A stretch of DNA of 33,066 nucleotides. Origin: an uncultured Clostridia bacterium. GTDB lineage: Bacteria > Bacillota > Clostridia > Oscillospirales > Acutalibacteraceae. The DNA lies in the NCBI GenBank assembly GCA_947631835.1, contig CANRMW010000005.1, forward strand, positions 1-33,066, written 5' to 3'. This document shows, piece after piece, positions 22,420 through 30,741 of the stretch. The position numbers and the translations under genes were made by a program. The notes under the pieces are model-generated. The model saw nothing but the letters and a program-made list of their open reading frames with translations, was not told the origin of the DNA and ran no database searches. Position 1 is the stretch's first letter; each line of letters opens with the position of its first letter.

Positions 22420-22770
22420 TTGCGTTTGAAAGAACTTCGGTTGCAACGGGGACTACACCAATACGAGCTGGCGGAACAGTTAAACTTGTCACGTTCCGCA
22501 TACAGCTTGTATGAAACCGAAAAAAGAGAAATGAGCTACGAGGCCCTTTCCGCCGTCGCCGACTACTTTGGCGTGAATATGGACTACATCCTCGGAAGGA
22601 CGGAGATCGACGCGCCGATCCCCACCTTTTCCCGCGAGGAGATCGAGCTCATCGAAAAGTACCGCCGGCTGGACGTGCGCGGCCGCGCTACCGTGCGGGG
22701 CCTCACGGAGTTCGAGGCGCGCCTTCGCGAACTGGACGCGCAAAGCGCGGACCCCAGGAAAAAGCAGTAA
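22420..22770 (+). CDS. XRE-family helix-turn-helix transcriptional regulator
   Basis: A 116-residue regulator. The N-terminal Cro/C1-type HTH (1-60) reads MRLKELRLQRGLHQYELAEQ and ends LNLSRSAYSLYETEKREM, followed by YFGVNMDYILGRT, the usual end of this domain; a short C-terminal acidic/basic helix region follows. The start is the TTG at 22420 with GAGG nine bases upstream; GTG codons at 22405 and 22414 either would be leaderless or lie too close to the GAGG. It is divergent from the small membrane protein/Lgt-like pair, which it could control. The first half is AT-richer and the second half GC-rich like the chromosome. Confidence 0.88.
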   Translation: MRLKELRLQRGLHQYELAEQLNLSRSAYSLYETEKREMSYEALSAVADYFGVNMDYILGRTEIDAPIPTFSREEIELIEKYRRLDVRGRATVRGLTEFEARLRELDAQSADPRKKQ

Positions 22771-22802
22771 ACCCCACCCGTTTTTGAAGCGGGTGGGGTT
22801 TT
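22769..22802 (+). terminator. Bidirectional terminator after the XRE gene
   Basis: Stem AAACCCCACCCG / CGGGTGGGGTTT with a 9-base loop, followed by TTTCGG on the plus strand; the convergent permease gene ends at 22827. Confidence 0.85.
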
Positions 22803-22826
22803 CGGTTCAAAGGCGCGCGCAGGCGC

Positions 22827-24179
22827 TCATTTTTTATGGGCGGCCTTGGCTTTTCCCTTGCCTTTCGAAAACATCGGCGTCTTCGCGCGCTGCTTTTCCA
22901 GCACATGCGCGGAGAGCGGGCGGCCGCTGACGTCGCTCGCGAAGCGGGAATCGTTGAGATACGGGTGGCTGCCCGGCGCGAGGTCCTCATTGACGATGCC
23001 GCGCCGATAGAGCCGGTTCGAGACGCTCCGGCGGATCGTCATGTAAAACACCGCCGCGATGGGCGTGCCGAGGATGATGCCCATGATCCCGAACAGCCCG
23101 CTGAAGATCGTGATGGCCGTCATGACCCAGACCGCCGGCAGGCCGATGGTGGAGCCGACGACGCGCGGGTAGATCACGTTGCCCTCAAACTGCTGCAGGC
23201 AGATCAGGAAGACCACGAACCACACCGCGTCCATGGGATCGACCAGGAGCAGGAGGAACGCGCCGATGCCGCAGCCGATGTACGCGCCGAGGATCGGGAT
23301 GAGCGCCGTGAGCGTGATGATGCAGGAGATCAAGAGCGCGTAGTGGAACCCGATGATCGACATGCCGATGAAGCACAGGCAGCCGAGGATCACGCATTCC
23401 GTGAGCTGGCCGCGCACGAACGAGGAAAACACGCTGTTCGCCGTGATGCCGAGATCCGCCACCGTCGCGACGACCTTTTTCGGCAGCACCGCGTAGGCGA
23501 TGCGTTTGGCGGAAAGGATGAGGCTTTCCTTCCCCGAAAGGAAATATGCGGAGAAGATGATCGAGAGCACGAAGGTGAAGATGCCGCTCGCCACGTTCAC
23601 CGTCGCCGTCACGACGGACGAAATGAACTGCGTCGTCACCTCCGTCGCGCCGGAAAGGAACTCCGAGAAGTTGAAATTCTGCAGGGATTGCAGGATCTTC
23701 GAGAGGTCGAGGTCGAAATCCCGGGAGATCTCCTCCACCCATCTTGTCACTGTATTGATATAGATCGGCAGGTTGACCCGCGCCGCGTCCGTGATCGTGT
23801 CCATCGATTTGAACACTTCCGGGATGATGTAAAGCACGATCGCCGCGATGATCAGAAGGATCACGGCATAAGACAGCGCGACGCAGATCGGCCGCTTGAT
23901 CTTGCTCCAGACCTTCCCAGGGTTCCGCGTCCACCGCCCGAAAACGACGTCCTCAAAAAGCGAGAGAAAGACGTTCAGAATATACGCGATGAAAAGCCCC
24001 ACCAGAAACGGATTGACCGCGTTGAGGATAACGCCGCCCACATGCTGCAGACTCTCGAAACGGAACAGCACATAGATCAGCACCACCGTGAACCCGGCGA
24101 CGAGGATCGCTGGCTTCACGAAGCTCTTCGCGAACGCTCTCGGGTCCGTGTGCAGTGTGTCCTTTTCCTGCTCCTGCAT
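22827..24179 (-). CDS. AI-2E family transporter (PerM/TqsA-like permease)
   Basis: A 450-residue membrane protein with about eight transmembrane helices, typical of the AI-2 exporter family: an N-terminal pair (~23-75), a third helix (~98-125), a long extracytoplasmic domain (~126-205) and the conserved C-terminal helix bundle containing ALIPILGAYIG and EGNVIYPRVVGSTIGLP (the signature of the family), then IMGIILGTPIAAVFYMT. The exact substrate is not known for most members; some act as Na+/H+ antiporters. The start ATG 24179 follows a GGGG-type ribosome site. A lysine-rich tail closes the protein. It is 37 bases after the Gfo/Idh gene, so the same transcript is likely. Confidence 0.9.
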   Translation of the reverse strand: MQEQEKDTLHTDPRAFAKSFVKPAILVAGFTVVLIYVLFRFESLQHVGGVILNAVNPFLVGLFIAYILNVFLSLFEDVVFGRWTRNPGKVWSKIKRPICVALSYAVILLIIAAIVLYIIPEVFKSMDTITDAARVNLPIYINTVTRWVEEISRDFDLDLSKILQSLQNFNFSEFLSGATEVTTQFISSVVTATVNVASGIFTFVLSIIFSAYFLSGKESLILSAKRIAYAVLPKKVVATVADLGITANSVFSSFVRGQLTECVILGCLCFIGMSIIGFHYALLISCIITLTALIPILGAYIGCGIGAFLLLLVDPMDAVWFVVFLICLQQFEGNVIYPRVVGSTIGLPAVWVMTAITIFSGLFGIMGIILGTPIAAVFYMTIRRSVSNRLYRRGIVNEDLAPGSHPYLNDSRFASDVSGRPLSAHVLEKQRAKTPMFSKGKGKAKAAHKK

Positions 24180-24216
24180 TTTATGTTCCCCCTTCTCTGT
24201 TCCCCGCTTTGGCGCT

Positions 24217-25182
24217 TTAGAATGTATACGCCATGCCCGTTTCCGCCGCCTGATACGCGCCGTGCATGAGCTTTGTGAGCATCACGGCCTCCTCGACATT
24301 GGAGGGCGCGGGGCTTCCCTTCGTGACCGCCGCGATCCACTGGTGGATCGGGAGCGGCTCCGCTTCGGGAAGAGGCAGATCGACCCACCTTCCGCCGGTC
24401 TCCCTGCCGCCCCAGCGGGCGGTCCCGCCGTGGATCATCAGCGCGCCGTCCGTCCCGCTGATCTCCAGCGTATACGGGTTCGCTTCGGAGACGAACCCCG
24501 TCTCGGAAACGCCGATCGCCCCGTTTGCAAATTCGATGACCGAGACGGCGTTGTCCTCCACGCCCTTGCCCGTCACCGACGTGAACGTCGAGACGATGCG
24601 CTTCGGGTCCCCGAGCAGCCAGTGGAGCGTGTACATCGGGTGCGCCCCGAGGTCCATCATCGCGCCGCCCCCGCACTGTGCCTTGTCATAGAAATGCGGC
24701 GGCAGCCAGTCTGCGGACGCGCCGTTGTGGACGTTCCGCACGCGCGCGTAGGTGACGCGCCCGAGCTTCCCGGAATCGAGCAGCGCTTTTGCGGCCCGGA
24801 GCGTCGGGAAGGTGCGGTGCGGATAGGAGATGGTGAACACCGCGCCCGAGGCCTTGATCGCCTCGGCCGCCTTCTCGGCGTCCTCCACGCCGATGGTCAG
24901 CACCTTTTCGGTGAAAATATTCTTCTTCGCCTTTGCCGCCGCGAGCAGCAGCGCCGGGTGGTCGCAGGTGGCCGAGGTCAGCACCACGCTGTCGATGTTC
25001 CCGTCGTTGAGGATCTTCCGCAGCTCCGGTTCAAAGGGGAGCCCCATCTTCTGTGCAAAGGCTTCGCCGCGCGCGGCGTCGCTGTCCCAGACGCAGACCG
25101 CTTCGCTCGCCGGGTCCTCCATCACGCCCCGTGTGTACTCTTCCGTGTGGACATGCCACGTCCCCAAGATCGCAACGCGCAT
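24217..25182 (-). CDS. Gfo/Idh/MocA family oxidoreductase
   Basis: A 321-residue NAD(P)-dependent sugar or inositol dehydrogenase-type protein. The N-terminal Rossmann fold begins VAILGTWHVH (3-12), the EKxL element is FTEKVLT (90-96; the usual EKP proline is replaced by Val) and the C-terminal domain shows GGGAMMDLGAHPMYTLHWLLG, with the Asp and His expected at the active site. The start is ATG 25182 with GGAGGAG about five bases upstream, although the frame runs 27 codons further without a ribosome site. The substrate is not recognisable. It lies between a zinc-ribbon membrane protein and an AI-2E permease in one direction. Confidence 0.9.
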   Translation of the reverse strand: MRVAILGTWHVHTEEYTRGVMEDPASEAVCVWDSDAARGEAFAQKMGLPFEPELRKILNDGNIDSVVLTSATCDHPALLLAAAKAKKNIFTEKVLTIGVEDAEKAAEAIKASGAVFTISYPHRTFPTLRAAKALLDSGKLGRVTYARVRNVHNGASADWLPPHFYDKAQCGGGAMMDLGAHPMYTLHWLLGDPKRIVSTFTSVTGKGVEDNAVSVIEFANGAIGVSETGFVSEANPYTLEISGTDGALMIHGGTARWGGRETGGRWVDLPLPEAEPLPIHQWIAAVTKGSPAPSNVEEAVMLTKLMHGAYQAAETGMAYTF

Positions 25183-25223
25183 TTTTACTCCTCCCGATCC
25201 TTTCTGCCGGTCTCCCGGCGTCC

Positions 25224-25622
25224 TCAAGTTTTCTGGTTGAACGCTTTCCCGCAGCGCTGGCACGTCACGAGGATCTTTCCCCGGCCGCGCGGCGCGCGTA
25301 GGCGCTGCTTACAGTTTGGGCAGCGGAAATATTTGTAGGTCTTCCGGTCCCGGAACACCGTGCGCAGATACCCGATCTCCCGCCACGCCGGCTCCCAGAT
25401 CCGCCGAAACGCCGCGTCCTCCCGCTGGCGCGCCGGGATGTTCCTTGAAAGCATCCGGAAGATCGCCCAAATGTACAGCGCGTAGTAGGCAAAGACCAGC
25501 GGCCAGAAGTTCACGACCCGCGCGACCACCGAGATCAAAAGACCCAAAACCAGCAGCCCGATCATCAGAGAATCCCCACCGTAGCGCCCGTACATCCACC
25601 GCCGGATCTTCTCCAAAAACAT
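25224..25622 (-). CDS. Zinc-ribbon membrane protein
   Basis: A 132-residue protein of no known function. After a basic amphipathic N-terminus come two closely spaced transmembrane segments (about 19-35 and 39-57), a cytoplasmic segment, and a C-terminal zinc ribbon formed by C101-PN-C104 and C121-QR-C124 (FRCPNCKQRLR ... VTCQRCGKAF). The start chosen is ATG 25622; AAGGAAG is 11 bases upstream, and codons before it have no better site. A consensus-like promoter lies 35 bases upstream, so this is the first gene of a likely three-gene transcript with Gfo/Idh and AI-2E genes. Confidence 0.8.
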   Translation of the reverse strand: MFLEKIRRWMYGRYGGDSLMIGLLVLGLLISVVARVVNFWPLVFAYYALYIWAIFRMLSRNIPARQREDAAFRRIWEPAWREIGYLRTVFRDRKTYKYFRCPNCKQRLRAPRGRGKILVTCQRCGKAFNQKT

Positions 25623-25655
25623 GAAAACGTACACTTCCTTTTTTGGGATAGTTTC

Positions 25656-25684
25656 AGTATAAACGCGGCGGCGCGCTTTTGCAA
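25656..25684 (-). promoter_or_regulatory. Promoter of the zinc-ribbon/Gfo/AI-2E genes
   Basis: On the minus strand TTGCAA (25684-25679), a 17-base spacer and TATACT (25661-25656), the same hexamer pair as at rpsO. Confidence 0.82.
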
Positions 25685-25740
25685 GGCTTCCCGTAAACCT
25701 TTCACACATAATTTACAATCCAACAGCGTGTTCCCGCACC

Positions 25741-26457
25741 TCACCCCGCTTTCATCAGGTCTTGACGGAGGCGCTGCAAAATGCGCTTTTCGAGCCGGGA
25801 AATGTAGGACTGCGAGATGCCGAGGACGTCCGCGACCTCCTTTTGGGTGTGCTCTCTCCGATGCCCGAGGCCGTACCGCAGCTCCATGATCTGCTTTTCA
25901 CGCGGCTGGAGCCGCTCCACGGCGTCGAGGAGCAGCTTTCTCTCCGCCTCCTGCTCGATGTCCCGGTTCACCTCGTCCGGGTCGCTGCCGAGCAGGTCCG
26001 AAAGGAGCAGCTCGTTGCCGTCCCAATCGACATTCAGCGGGTCGTCGAGCGAGACTTCGTTTTTGAGCTGGGCGCTCTTCCGCAGGAACATCAGGATCTC
26101 GTTCTCGATGCACCGGGAAGCGTAGGTTGCGAGCTTGATGTTCCGGTCGATGCTGAAGGTGTTCACCGCCTTGATGAGCCCGATGGTGCCGATGGAGATC
26201 AGGTCCTCCGTGCTCGCGGCGGGAGAATCGAACTTCTTCGCGATGTACACCACGAGCCGGAGGTTGTGCGTGATGAGCGGGTCACGCGCGCCGGGAACGC
26301 CCGCCCGGATGTCCGCCATCACCCGCTGCTCCTCCTCCTTTGTGAGCGGCGGCGGGAGCGTCTCCGGGCCGTGGATATAGTGGCAGGCGCCGTCGTTGAG
26401 GCGCAGGACGATCCGGGCAAAGAGGACCTTCGCCCGCTGAAGCAGGACATGAAGCAT
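25741..26457 (-). CDS. sigE: RNA polymerase sporulation sigma factor SigE
   Basis: A 238-residue sigma factor that drives early mother-cell gene expression during sporulation. The amphipathic N-terminal ~30 residues (to HYIHGPE) form the pro-sequence that is removed on activation; then comes [10 protein letters not shown], region 2 (~64-130, with [11 protein letters not shown] and the promoter-melting [13 protein letters not shown]) and region 4 (~183-232, with [15 protein letters not shown]). The ATG at 26457 has AAAAGGAGA six bases upstream. It lies 21 bases after spoIIGA, which encodes its processing protease, as in other endospore formers. Confidence 0.96.
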   Translation of the reverse strand: MLHVLLQRAKVLFARIVLRLNDGACHYIHGPETLPPPLTKEEEQRVMADIRAGVPGARDPLITHNLRLVVYIAKKFDSPAASTEDLISIGTIGLIKAVNTFSIDRNIKLATYASRCIENEILMFLRKSAQLKNEVSLDDPLNVDWDGNELLLSDLLGSDPDEVNRDIEQEAERKLLLDAVERLQPREKQIMELRYGLGHRREHTQKEVADVLGISQSYISRLEKRILQRLRQDLMKAG

Positions 26458-26478
26458 GGGGATTCTCCTTTTCTTCTT

Positions 26479-27309
26479 CTATTTTTCGGGTTTTGGCGCG
26501 CCCTCAAGGAGCGCCGGATGCAAAAGCGCGGCAAACGTGCCGGCGGAAAGCGGCTTCTCCGAGACCGCCACCCATCCCGCAGCGGGGACGCCGCGCACGG
26601 TCAGGCGGTCCGGGCGAAACGCGGGGAGGATACCGTCCGCGCCGAGGGAGGAAAACGGCACGAGGCGCACGCCCGGCGGCCCTTTGCCGCCCGAAAGCGC
26701 GGGGAAGTCCTCCGGCAGAAGGTCCCCGAGCGCCCTCCGCTCCGCGATCAGGACCGGCTCGCCCGAAAACGGCTCCGTCAGGGAGAGCCCGGTATCCGTC
26801 TTTCCGGTCAGCGACACCGTCCGCCCGCGCAGGGTGATCTCGATCGGCGCGAAAAGTGCGTCCGGCTCCCGCTTATCGGAAAGCCCCGAAAAGATGCGGA
26901 GCAGGCCGTATGCCGCGCAGGTCGTCCCAAGGAGCAGCGGCGCGGAGATCGGGAAGTACACCGCGCCGTTTCGCAGCGTCAGCCCGCCGAAGGGCAGCAG
27001 GAACAGCAGCCCGGAAAGAGACGCCGCAAAGAGGAAGAGCACGAACGCGGCCTTCACGATCGTGCGAAAGGGCTTCGGGGCGAACGCGGCCGCCGCGAGC
27101 AGCGCCGCCTCCAAGAGGCCGAGAAGCACCGCGGCGGCGGGCGGCAGGCGCGGCAGCAGCGCGGAAAAGGCCAGCGCTCCGCCGAGCACCGAAGCCGCGA
27201 TCCACCGCCCCGTCGGGAGCGGCAAGCGGAGGAATCGCCGCGTGAGCGCCAGCAAAAGCGCGTCTATGTAGAGGTTCGTGAGAAACAGGATGTCTCCGTA
27301 GATGATCAT
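26479..27309 (-). CDS. spoIIGA: Sigma-E processing peptidase SpoIIGA
   Basis: A 276-residue membrane-bound aspartyl-type protease that cleaves the SigE pro-sequence at the sporulation septum. About five N-terminal transmembrane segments (1-140) precede a cytoplasmic protease domain whose catalytic aspartate is D172 in LTGKTDTG (167-174), followed by the conserved VPFSSLGADGILPAFRPD region (217-234). The start ATG 27309 has AAAGGGG about seven bases upstream; codons further upstream have no ribosome site. It is co-transcribed with sigE. The upstream region has a TATACT -10 box and an 0A-box-like element. Confidence 0.92.
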   Translation of the reverse strand: MIIYGDILFLTNLYIDALLLALTRRFLRLPLPTGRWIAASVLGGALAFSALLPRLPPAAAVLLGLLEAALLAAAAFAPKPFRTIVKAAFVLFLFAASLSGLLFLLPFGGLTLRNGAVYFPISAPLLLGTTCAAYGLLRIFSGLSDKREPDALFAPIEITLRGRTVSLTGKTDTGLSLTEPFSGEPVLIAERRALGDLLPEDFPALSGGKGPPGVRLVPFSSLGADGILPAFRPDRLTVRGVPAAGWVAVSEKPLSAGTFAALLHPALLEGAPKPEK

Positions 27310-27335
27310 CGCACCGCCCCTTTCCCTTTGACTCC

Positions 27336-27370
27336 AGTATACTCCCTCCCCCGTGGGACACCTTGTCGGA
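27336..27370 (-). promoter_or_regulatory. spoIIG promoter with 0A-box-like element
   Basis: On the minus strand TATACT (27341-27336); at the -35 position there is no good hexamer, but TGTCGGA (27364-27370, plus strand), one mismatch from the Spo0A box TGTCGAA, overlaps it. A weaker TGACGGA lies near 27400. This matches the Spo0A~P-activated layout of spoIIG in Bacillus. Confidence 0.5.
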
Positions 27371-27430
27371 ATCGGCGGACGCGCAAATTTTTCCCTTGAC
27401 GGAAAATTTCCTTCATCCGCCGCCAATGGC

Positions 27431-27475
27431 AAAAAAGCAGGACCGGCGCCGCTCTTTTGTCGGTACCGGTCCTGC
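27431..27475 (-). terminator. Terminator after the aldo/keto reductase
   Basis: Stem GCAGGACCGG (27437-27446) / CCGGTCCTGC (27466-27475) with a 19-base loop, followed on the minus strand by TTTTTT (27436-27431). Confidence 0.82.
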
Positions 27476-27527
27476 ACATATTGCTCTTTTCAGGCCGCAG
27501 CGGGCCTTTTTCCGTCCCTTTCGGGAT

Positions 27528-28679
27528 TCAGCACCCGAACAGCTCCGCCGTCTTCTGCATCCTCTCCGCCACCGCGACCCCGAACGGGCATCTGGATTCG
27601 CACTCCCGGCACCCGATGCACTCGGAGGCTTTGTGCTCCAGCAGCATATAGTGGGAGCGGACCGTCGCGGGGACCTCCGGCTGCATGGACGCGAGATCGT
27701 AAAACTTTCCGATCATGGCGATGTCCAGCTCCGCCGGACACGGTCTGCAGTGACCGCAGTAGGTGCATTCCCCGCGGTAGGAATGCAGCGGCGCGTTCGC
27801 AAGGACCGAAGCGTAATCCTTTTCTTTCTCGTCGGCGGTCTCGTAGCGCACCGCCTCGTCCACCTGCTCCTTCGTGTCATACCCGCAGAGGATCGAAGAC
27901 ACGCCGGGCCGCGTGAGCGCGTAATGGATGCACTGCAGCGGCGAGAGCGCAACCCCGAACGGCGAGCGCTTTTCGTCAAACAGCCGGCCGCCCGCAAAGC
28001 CCTTCATCACCGTGATCCCGACGCCCTTCTCCTCGCAGAGCTGGTACAGCGCCGCCCGCTCGGGATCGATGCCGGAAAGCCGCTCGTCATAGCGGTACCC
28101 CTCCGTGAGGAGGTCCTCCAGCTTCTCGCTCGAAGGCAGCATATCGAACGCGGGATTGACGCTGAACAGGATCATTTCGACCAGCCCGGATTCGACGACC
28201 GCCTTCGCGACCTTCGGGTTGTGGGAGCTTGCGCCGATGTGCCGGATGACGCCCTTCGCCTTCAGCTCCTTCACATAGTCCAGAAACGCGGAGTGCTGCA
28301 GGCTTTCCCAGTCCTCCTCGGTATCCACATAGTGGATCATGCCGAGGTCGATGTAATCCGTCTGCAAACGGCGCAGCAGATCCTCAAACGCGGGCTTCAC
28401 ATACTGCATGTCCCGCGTGCGCACATACTGGCCGTTCTGCCAGGTGGAGCCGAGATGCCCCTGCACGATCCAGTTCTCCCTGTTGCCGCGCATCGCTTTT
28501 CCGAGAATGTCTCTGGATTTCGGGTCCGGCATCCAGCAGTCGATGATGTTGACGCCGAGTTTCCCCGCGTAGCGCATCACCTCCACGGCTTCTTCCTCCG
28601 GGTGGCGCTCCAGCCATTCCCCGCCAAAACCGATCTCGCTCACGAGCAGGCCGGTTTTTCCAAGCATCCTTTTCTTCAT
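27528..28679 (-). CDS. Aldo/keto reductase-like protein with C-terminal 2x[4Fe-4S] ferredoxin domain
   Basis: A 383-residue protein: an aldo/keto reductase barrel (~1-285) joined to a ferredoxin-like tail with C305-TY-C308-GH-C311-RP-C314-P and C354-IG-C357-RE-C360-ESR-C364-P. In the barrel Asp47 and His116 (MIHYVD) remain of the AKR tetrad, but the catalytic tyrosine region reads MPDPKSRD and the lysine position reads IVQGHLG, so Tyr and Lys seem lost. The N-terminal KTGLLVSEIGFGG is typical. The start ATG 28679 has its own promoter. Substrate and electron partner are unknown; an Fe-S electron-transfer role, rather than classical NADPH carbonyl reduction, is likely. Confidence 0.9.
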   Translation of the reverse strand: MKKRMLGKTGLLVSEIGFGGEWLERHPEEEAVEVMRYAGKLGVNIIDCWMPDPKSRDILGKAMRGNRENWIVQGHLGSTWQNGQYVRTRDMQYVKPAFEDLLRRLQTDYIDLGMIHYVDTEEDWESLQHSAFLDYVKELKAKGVIRHIGASSHNPKVAKAVVESGLVEMILFSVNPAFDMLPSSEKLEDLLTEGYRYDERLSGIDPERAALYQLCEEKGVGITVMKGFAGGRLFDEKRSPFGVALSPLQCIHYALTRPGVSSILCGYDTKEQVDEAVRYETADEKEKDYASVLANAPLHSYRGECTYCGHCRPCPAELDIAMIGKFYDLASMQPEVPATVRSHYMLLEHKASECIGCRECESRCPFGVAVAERMQKTAELFGC

Positions 28680-28780
28680 GCGGATCCCTCCATGTTCCTT
28701 TGTTCCGTCACGCCGGGCCGAAGCCGGCTCCCGTCCGCGAAATGCCGCGCAAGGGGCCGCAGGCGGGTTTTTCTGCCTTT

Positions 28781-28809
28781 ATTTTACCAGTATGAAGCCC
28801 CGTTGTCAA
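28781..28809 (-). promoter_or_regulatory. Promoter of the aldo/keto reductase gene
   Basis: On the minus strand TTGACA (28809-28804), a 17-base spacer ending in TGG (extended -10) and TAAAAT (28786-28781). It lies about 100 bases before the ATG; the remaining part of this 285-base gap shows no gene. Confidence 0.85.
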
Positions 28810-28885
28810 CACGAAGACAGGCGCTCTTTCCGGCCGAGCGCAAAAGCAGCCGGTCTCCCGCCGCGCCGGAGCGCGATTAAACGCG

Positions 28886-28924
28886 GAAAACGCTCCCGGG
28901 CTTTGCATTCCCGGGAACGTTTTC
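28886..28924 (-). terminator. Hairpin after the acyl-CoA synthetase gene
   Basis: A 15-bp stem GAAAACGCTCCCGGG / CCCGGGAACGTTTTC with one mismatch and a 9-base loop lies about 40 bases past the stop at 28965. The stem itself has an A-tract/T-tract base in place of a separate U tract. Confidence 0.65.
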
Positions 28925-28964
28925 GCTGTATGCAAAATATTTTTCTGTGTTTTCCTGCGGCCGG

Positions 28965-30599
28965 TCAGGCGCGGTTCTGCGCTTCGACCAGACGGACGCC
29001 GCAGTAGATCTCGCGCAGCTTCGGCTTCTCGATCTTGCCGGTCGCGTTGCGCGGCACGTCCGCAAAGATGATCTTTCTCGGGCGCTTGTAGCGGGGCAGG
29101 TCGCCGCAGAAGTGCATGACCTCTTCCTCGGTGAGCGTCATGCCCGCTTTGACCTGAATGATCGCCGCGGCGATCTCGCCGAGGCGCGGGTCCGGCAGGC
29201 CGATGACCGCGACGTCGTGGATCTTCGGGTGCGCCGCGAGGAAGTCCTCGATCTGCACGGGGTACAGGTTCTCGCCGCCGGAGATGATGACGTCCTTCTT
29301 GCGGTCCACGAGGAAGACGAAGCCCTCCTCGTCCTGCATCGCCATGTCTCCGGTGTGCAGCCAGCCGTTCTCCAGCACCTCTTCGGTGGATTTTGGGTCG
29401 TGATAATAGCACACCATGACGCCCGGCCCCTTCACGCAGAGCTCGCCGACCTCGCCCTGCTTCACGGGCTCGTTCTTCTCATCGACGATCTTGAGCCGCC
29501 AGCCGTAGCCCGGCACGCCGATCGCGCCGACCTTGCGCGTGTTCTCCAGCCCGAGATGCACGCATCCGGGGCCGGTGGATTCCGAGAGGCCGTAGTTCGT
29601 GTCATACTGGTGGTGCGGGAAATAGCGGAGCCAGCGCCGGATCAGCGAAGGCGGCACGGGCTGCGCGCCGATGTGCATCAGCCGCCACTGGGAGAGCTGA
29701 TAGTCTTCGAGCTTCAGGTCGCCCCGGTCGAGCGCCGCGAGGATGTCCTGCGCCCACGGCACGAGGAGCCACACGTTGGTGCAGCCCTCCCCCGAGACCG
29801 CCTCGAGGATGGACGTCGGTGAGTTGCCCTTGAGCAGCACGGCGCGGCTCCCGGTATAGAGCGAGCCGAACCAGTGCATTTTCGCGCCGGTGTGGTAGAG
29901 CGGCGGGATGCAGAGGAACACGTCGTCGTGGGTGGTCTGGTGGTGGATGGCCTCCATCTTCGCGGACTGCGAGAGCGCCTGGTGCCGGAGCAGGATCGCC
30001 TTCGGGAAGCCGGTCGTGCCGGAGGAGTAATAGATGGCGGCCTCGTCGTCCTCCTCGATGAGGACCTTCGGCGCGACGCTCGAGCAGTTCGCCGCCGCGA
30101 GGTGGTAGTCCTCCGCAAAGGACGGGCAGTTCTCGCCCACATAGAACAGCAGCCGCTCCCGGCCGAGCTCATCCGCAATGTCCTCCACGCGGCCGATGAA
30201 CTCCGGGCCGAAGAACAGCACGTCCACGTCCGCGAGCTTCACGCAGTAGGCGATCTCGTCCGCCGTGTAGCGAAAGTTGAGCGGCACGGCGATCGCGCCG
30301 GATTTCAGCACGCCGAAATAGATCGGGAGCCATTCGAGGCAGTTCATCAGCAAAATCGCGACCTTCTGCCCCTTGCGGATCCCCCGCCCGAGCAGCAGGT
30401 TCGCCACGCGGTTCGCCTTCTCGTCAAAGACGGACCATGTGATCGTGCGCCGGTAGGGCGCCGTGGCGCTGGGCTGGATGAGCTCATACTCCTTCCATGT
30501 GACGCGCTGTATCTCCTGCACCTCCGGGTTGATCTCCACCAGAGCGGTCTCTTCGCCGTACAGCTTGCTGTTGCGTTCCAGCAGATCCGTAATGGGCAT
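28965..30599 (-). CDS. Class I adenylate-forming acyl-CoA synthetase/ligase
   Basis: A 544-residue AMP-dependent synthetase that activates a carboxylic acid as an acyl-adenylate and then a CoA thioester. Motifs: YYSSGTTGFPK (190-200), YGLSEST (336-342), the WLHTGD (413-418) aspartate, VDRKKDVIISGGENLYP (431-447) hinge, and the catalytic lysine in NATGKIEKPK (K522). It has an N-terminal extension of about 30 residues preceding the usual start of the fold. The family includes fatty-, bile- and aromatic-acid ligases and the substrate is not resolved. The start ATG 30599 follows AAGGAAGG. A good promoter lies upstream, divergent from the symporter promoter. Confidence 0.88.
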   Translation of the reverse strand: MPITDLLERNSKLYGEETALVEINPEVQEIQRVTWKEYELIQPSATAPYRRTITWSVFDEKANRVANLLLGRGIRKGQKVAILLMNCLEWLPIYFGVLKSGAIAVPLNFRYTADEIAYCVKLADVDVLFFGPEFIGRVEDIADELGRERLLFYVGENCPSFAEDYHLAAANCSSVAPKVLIEEDDEAAIYYSSGTTGFPKAILLRHQALSQSAKMEAIHHQTTHDDVFLCIPPLYHTGAKMHWFGSLYTGSRAVLLKGNSPTSILEAVSGEGCTNVWLLVPWAQDILAALDRGDLKLEDYQLSQWRLMHIGAQPVPPSLIRRWLRYFPHHQYDTNYGLSESTGPGCVHLGLENTRKVGAIGVPGYGWRLKIVDEKNEPVKQGEVGELCVKGPGVMVCYYHDPKSTEEVLENGWLHTGDMAMQDEEGFVFLVDRKKDVIISGGENLYPVQIEDFLAAHPKIHDVAVIGLPDPRLGEIAAAIIQVKAGMTLTEEEVMHFCGDLPRYKRPRKIIFADVPRNATGKIEKPKLREIYCGVRLVEAQNRA

Positions 30600-30741
30600 C
30601 TATGTTCCTTCCTTTCCATGGCGGCGCTTCTCCGCCTGCGTATCGGTTTTTCGGGCCGCGTGAGCCGCCGGCCGCGCCCCCGCCTGCCCGTCTCCAAAAC
30701 GCGCGCACGCGCGGCGGCGGACGGATTCAGCGGTACTTACC

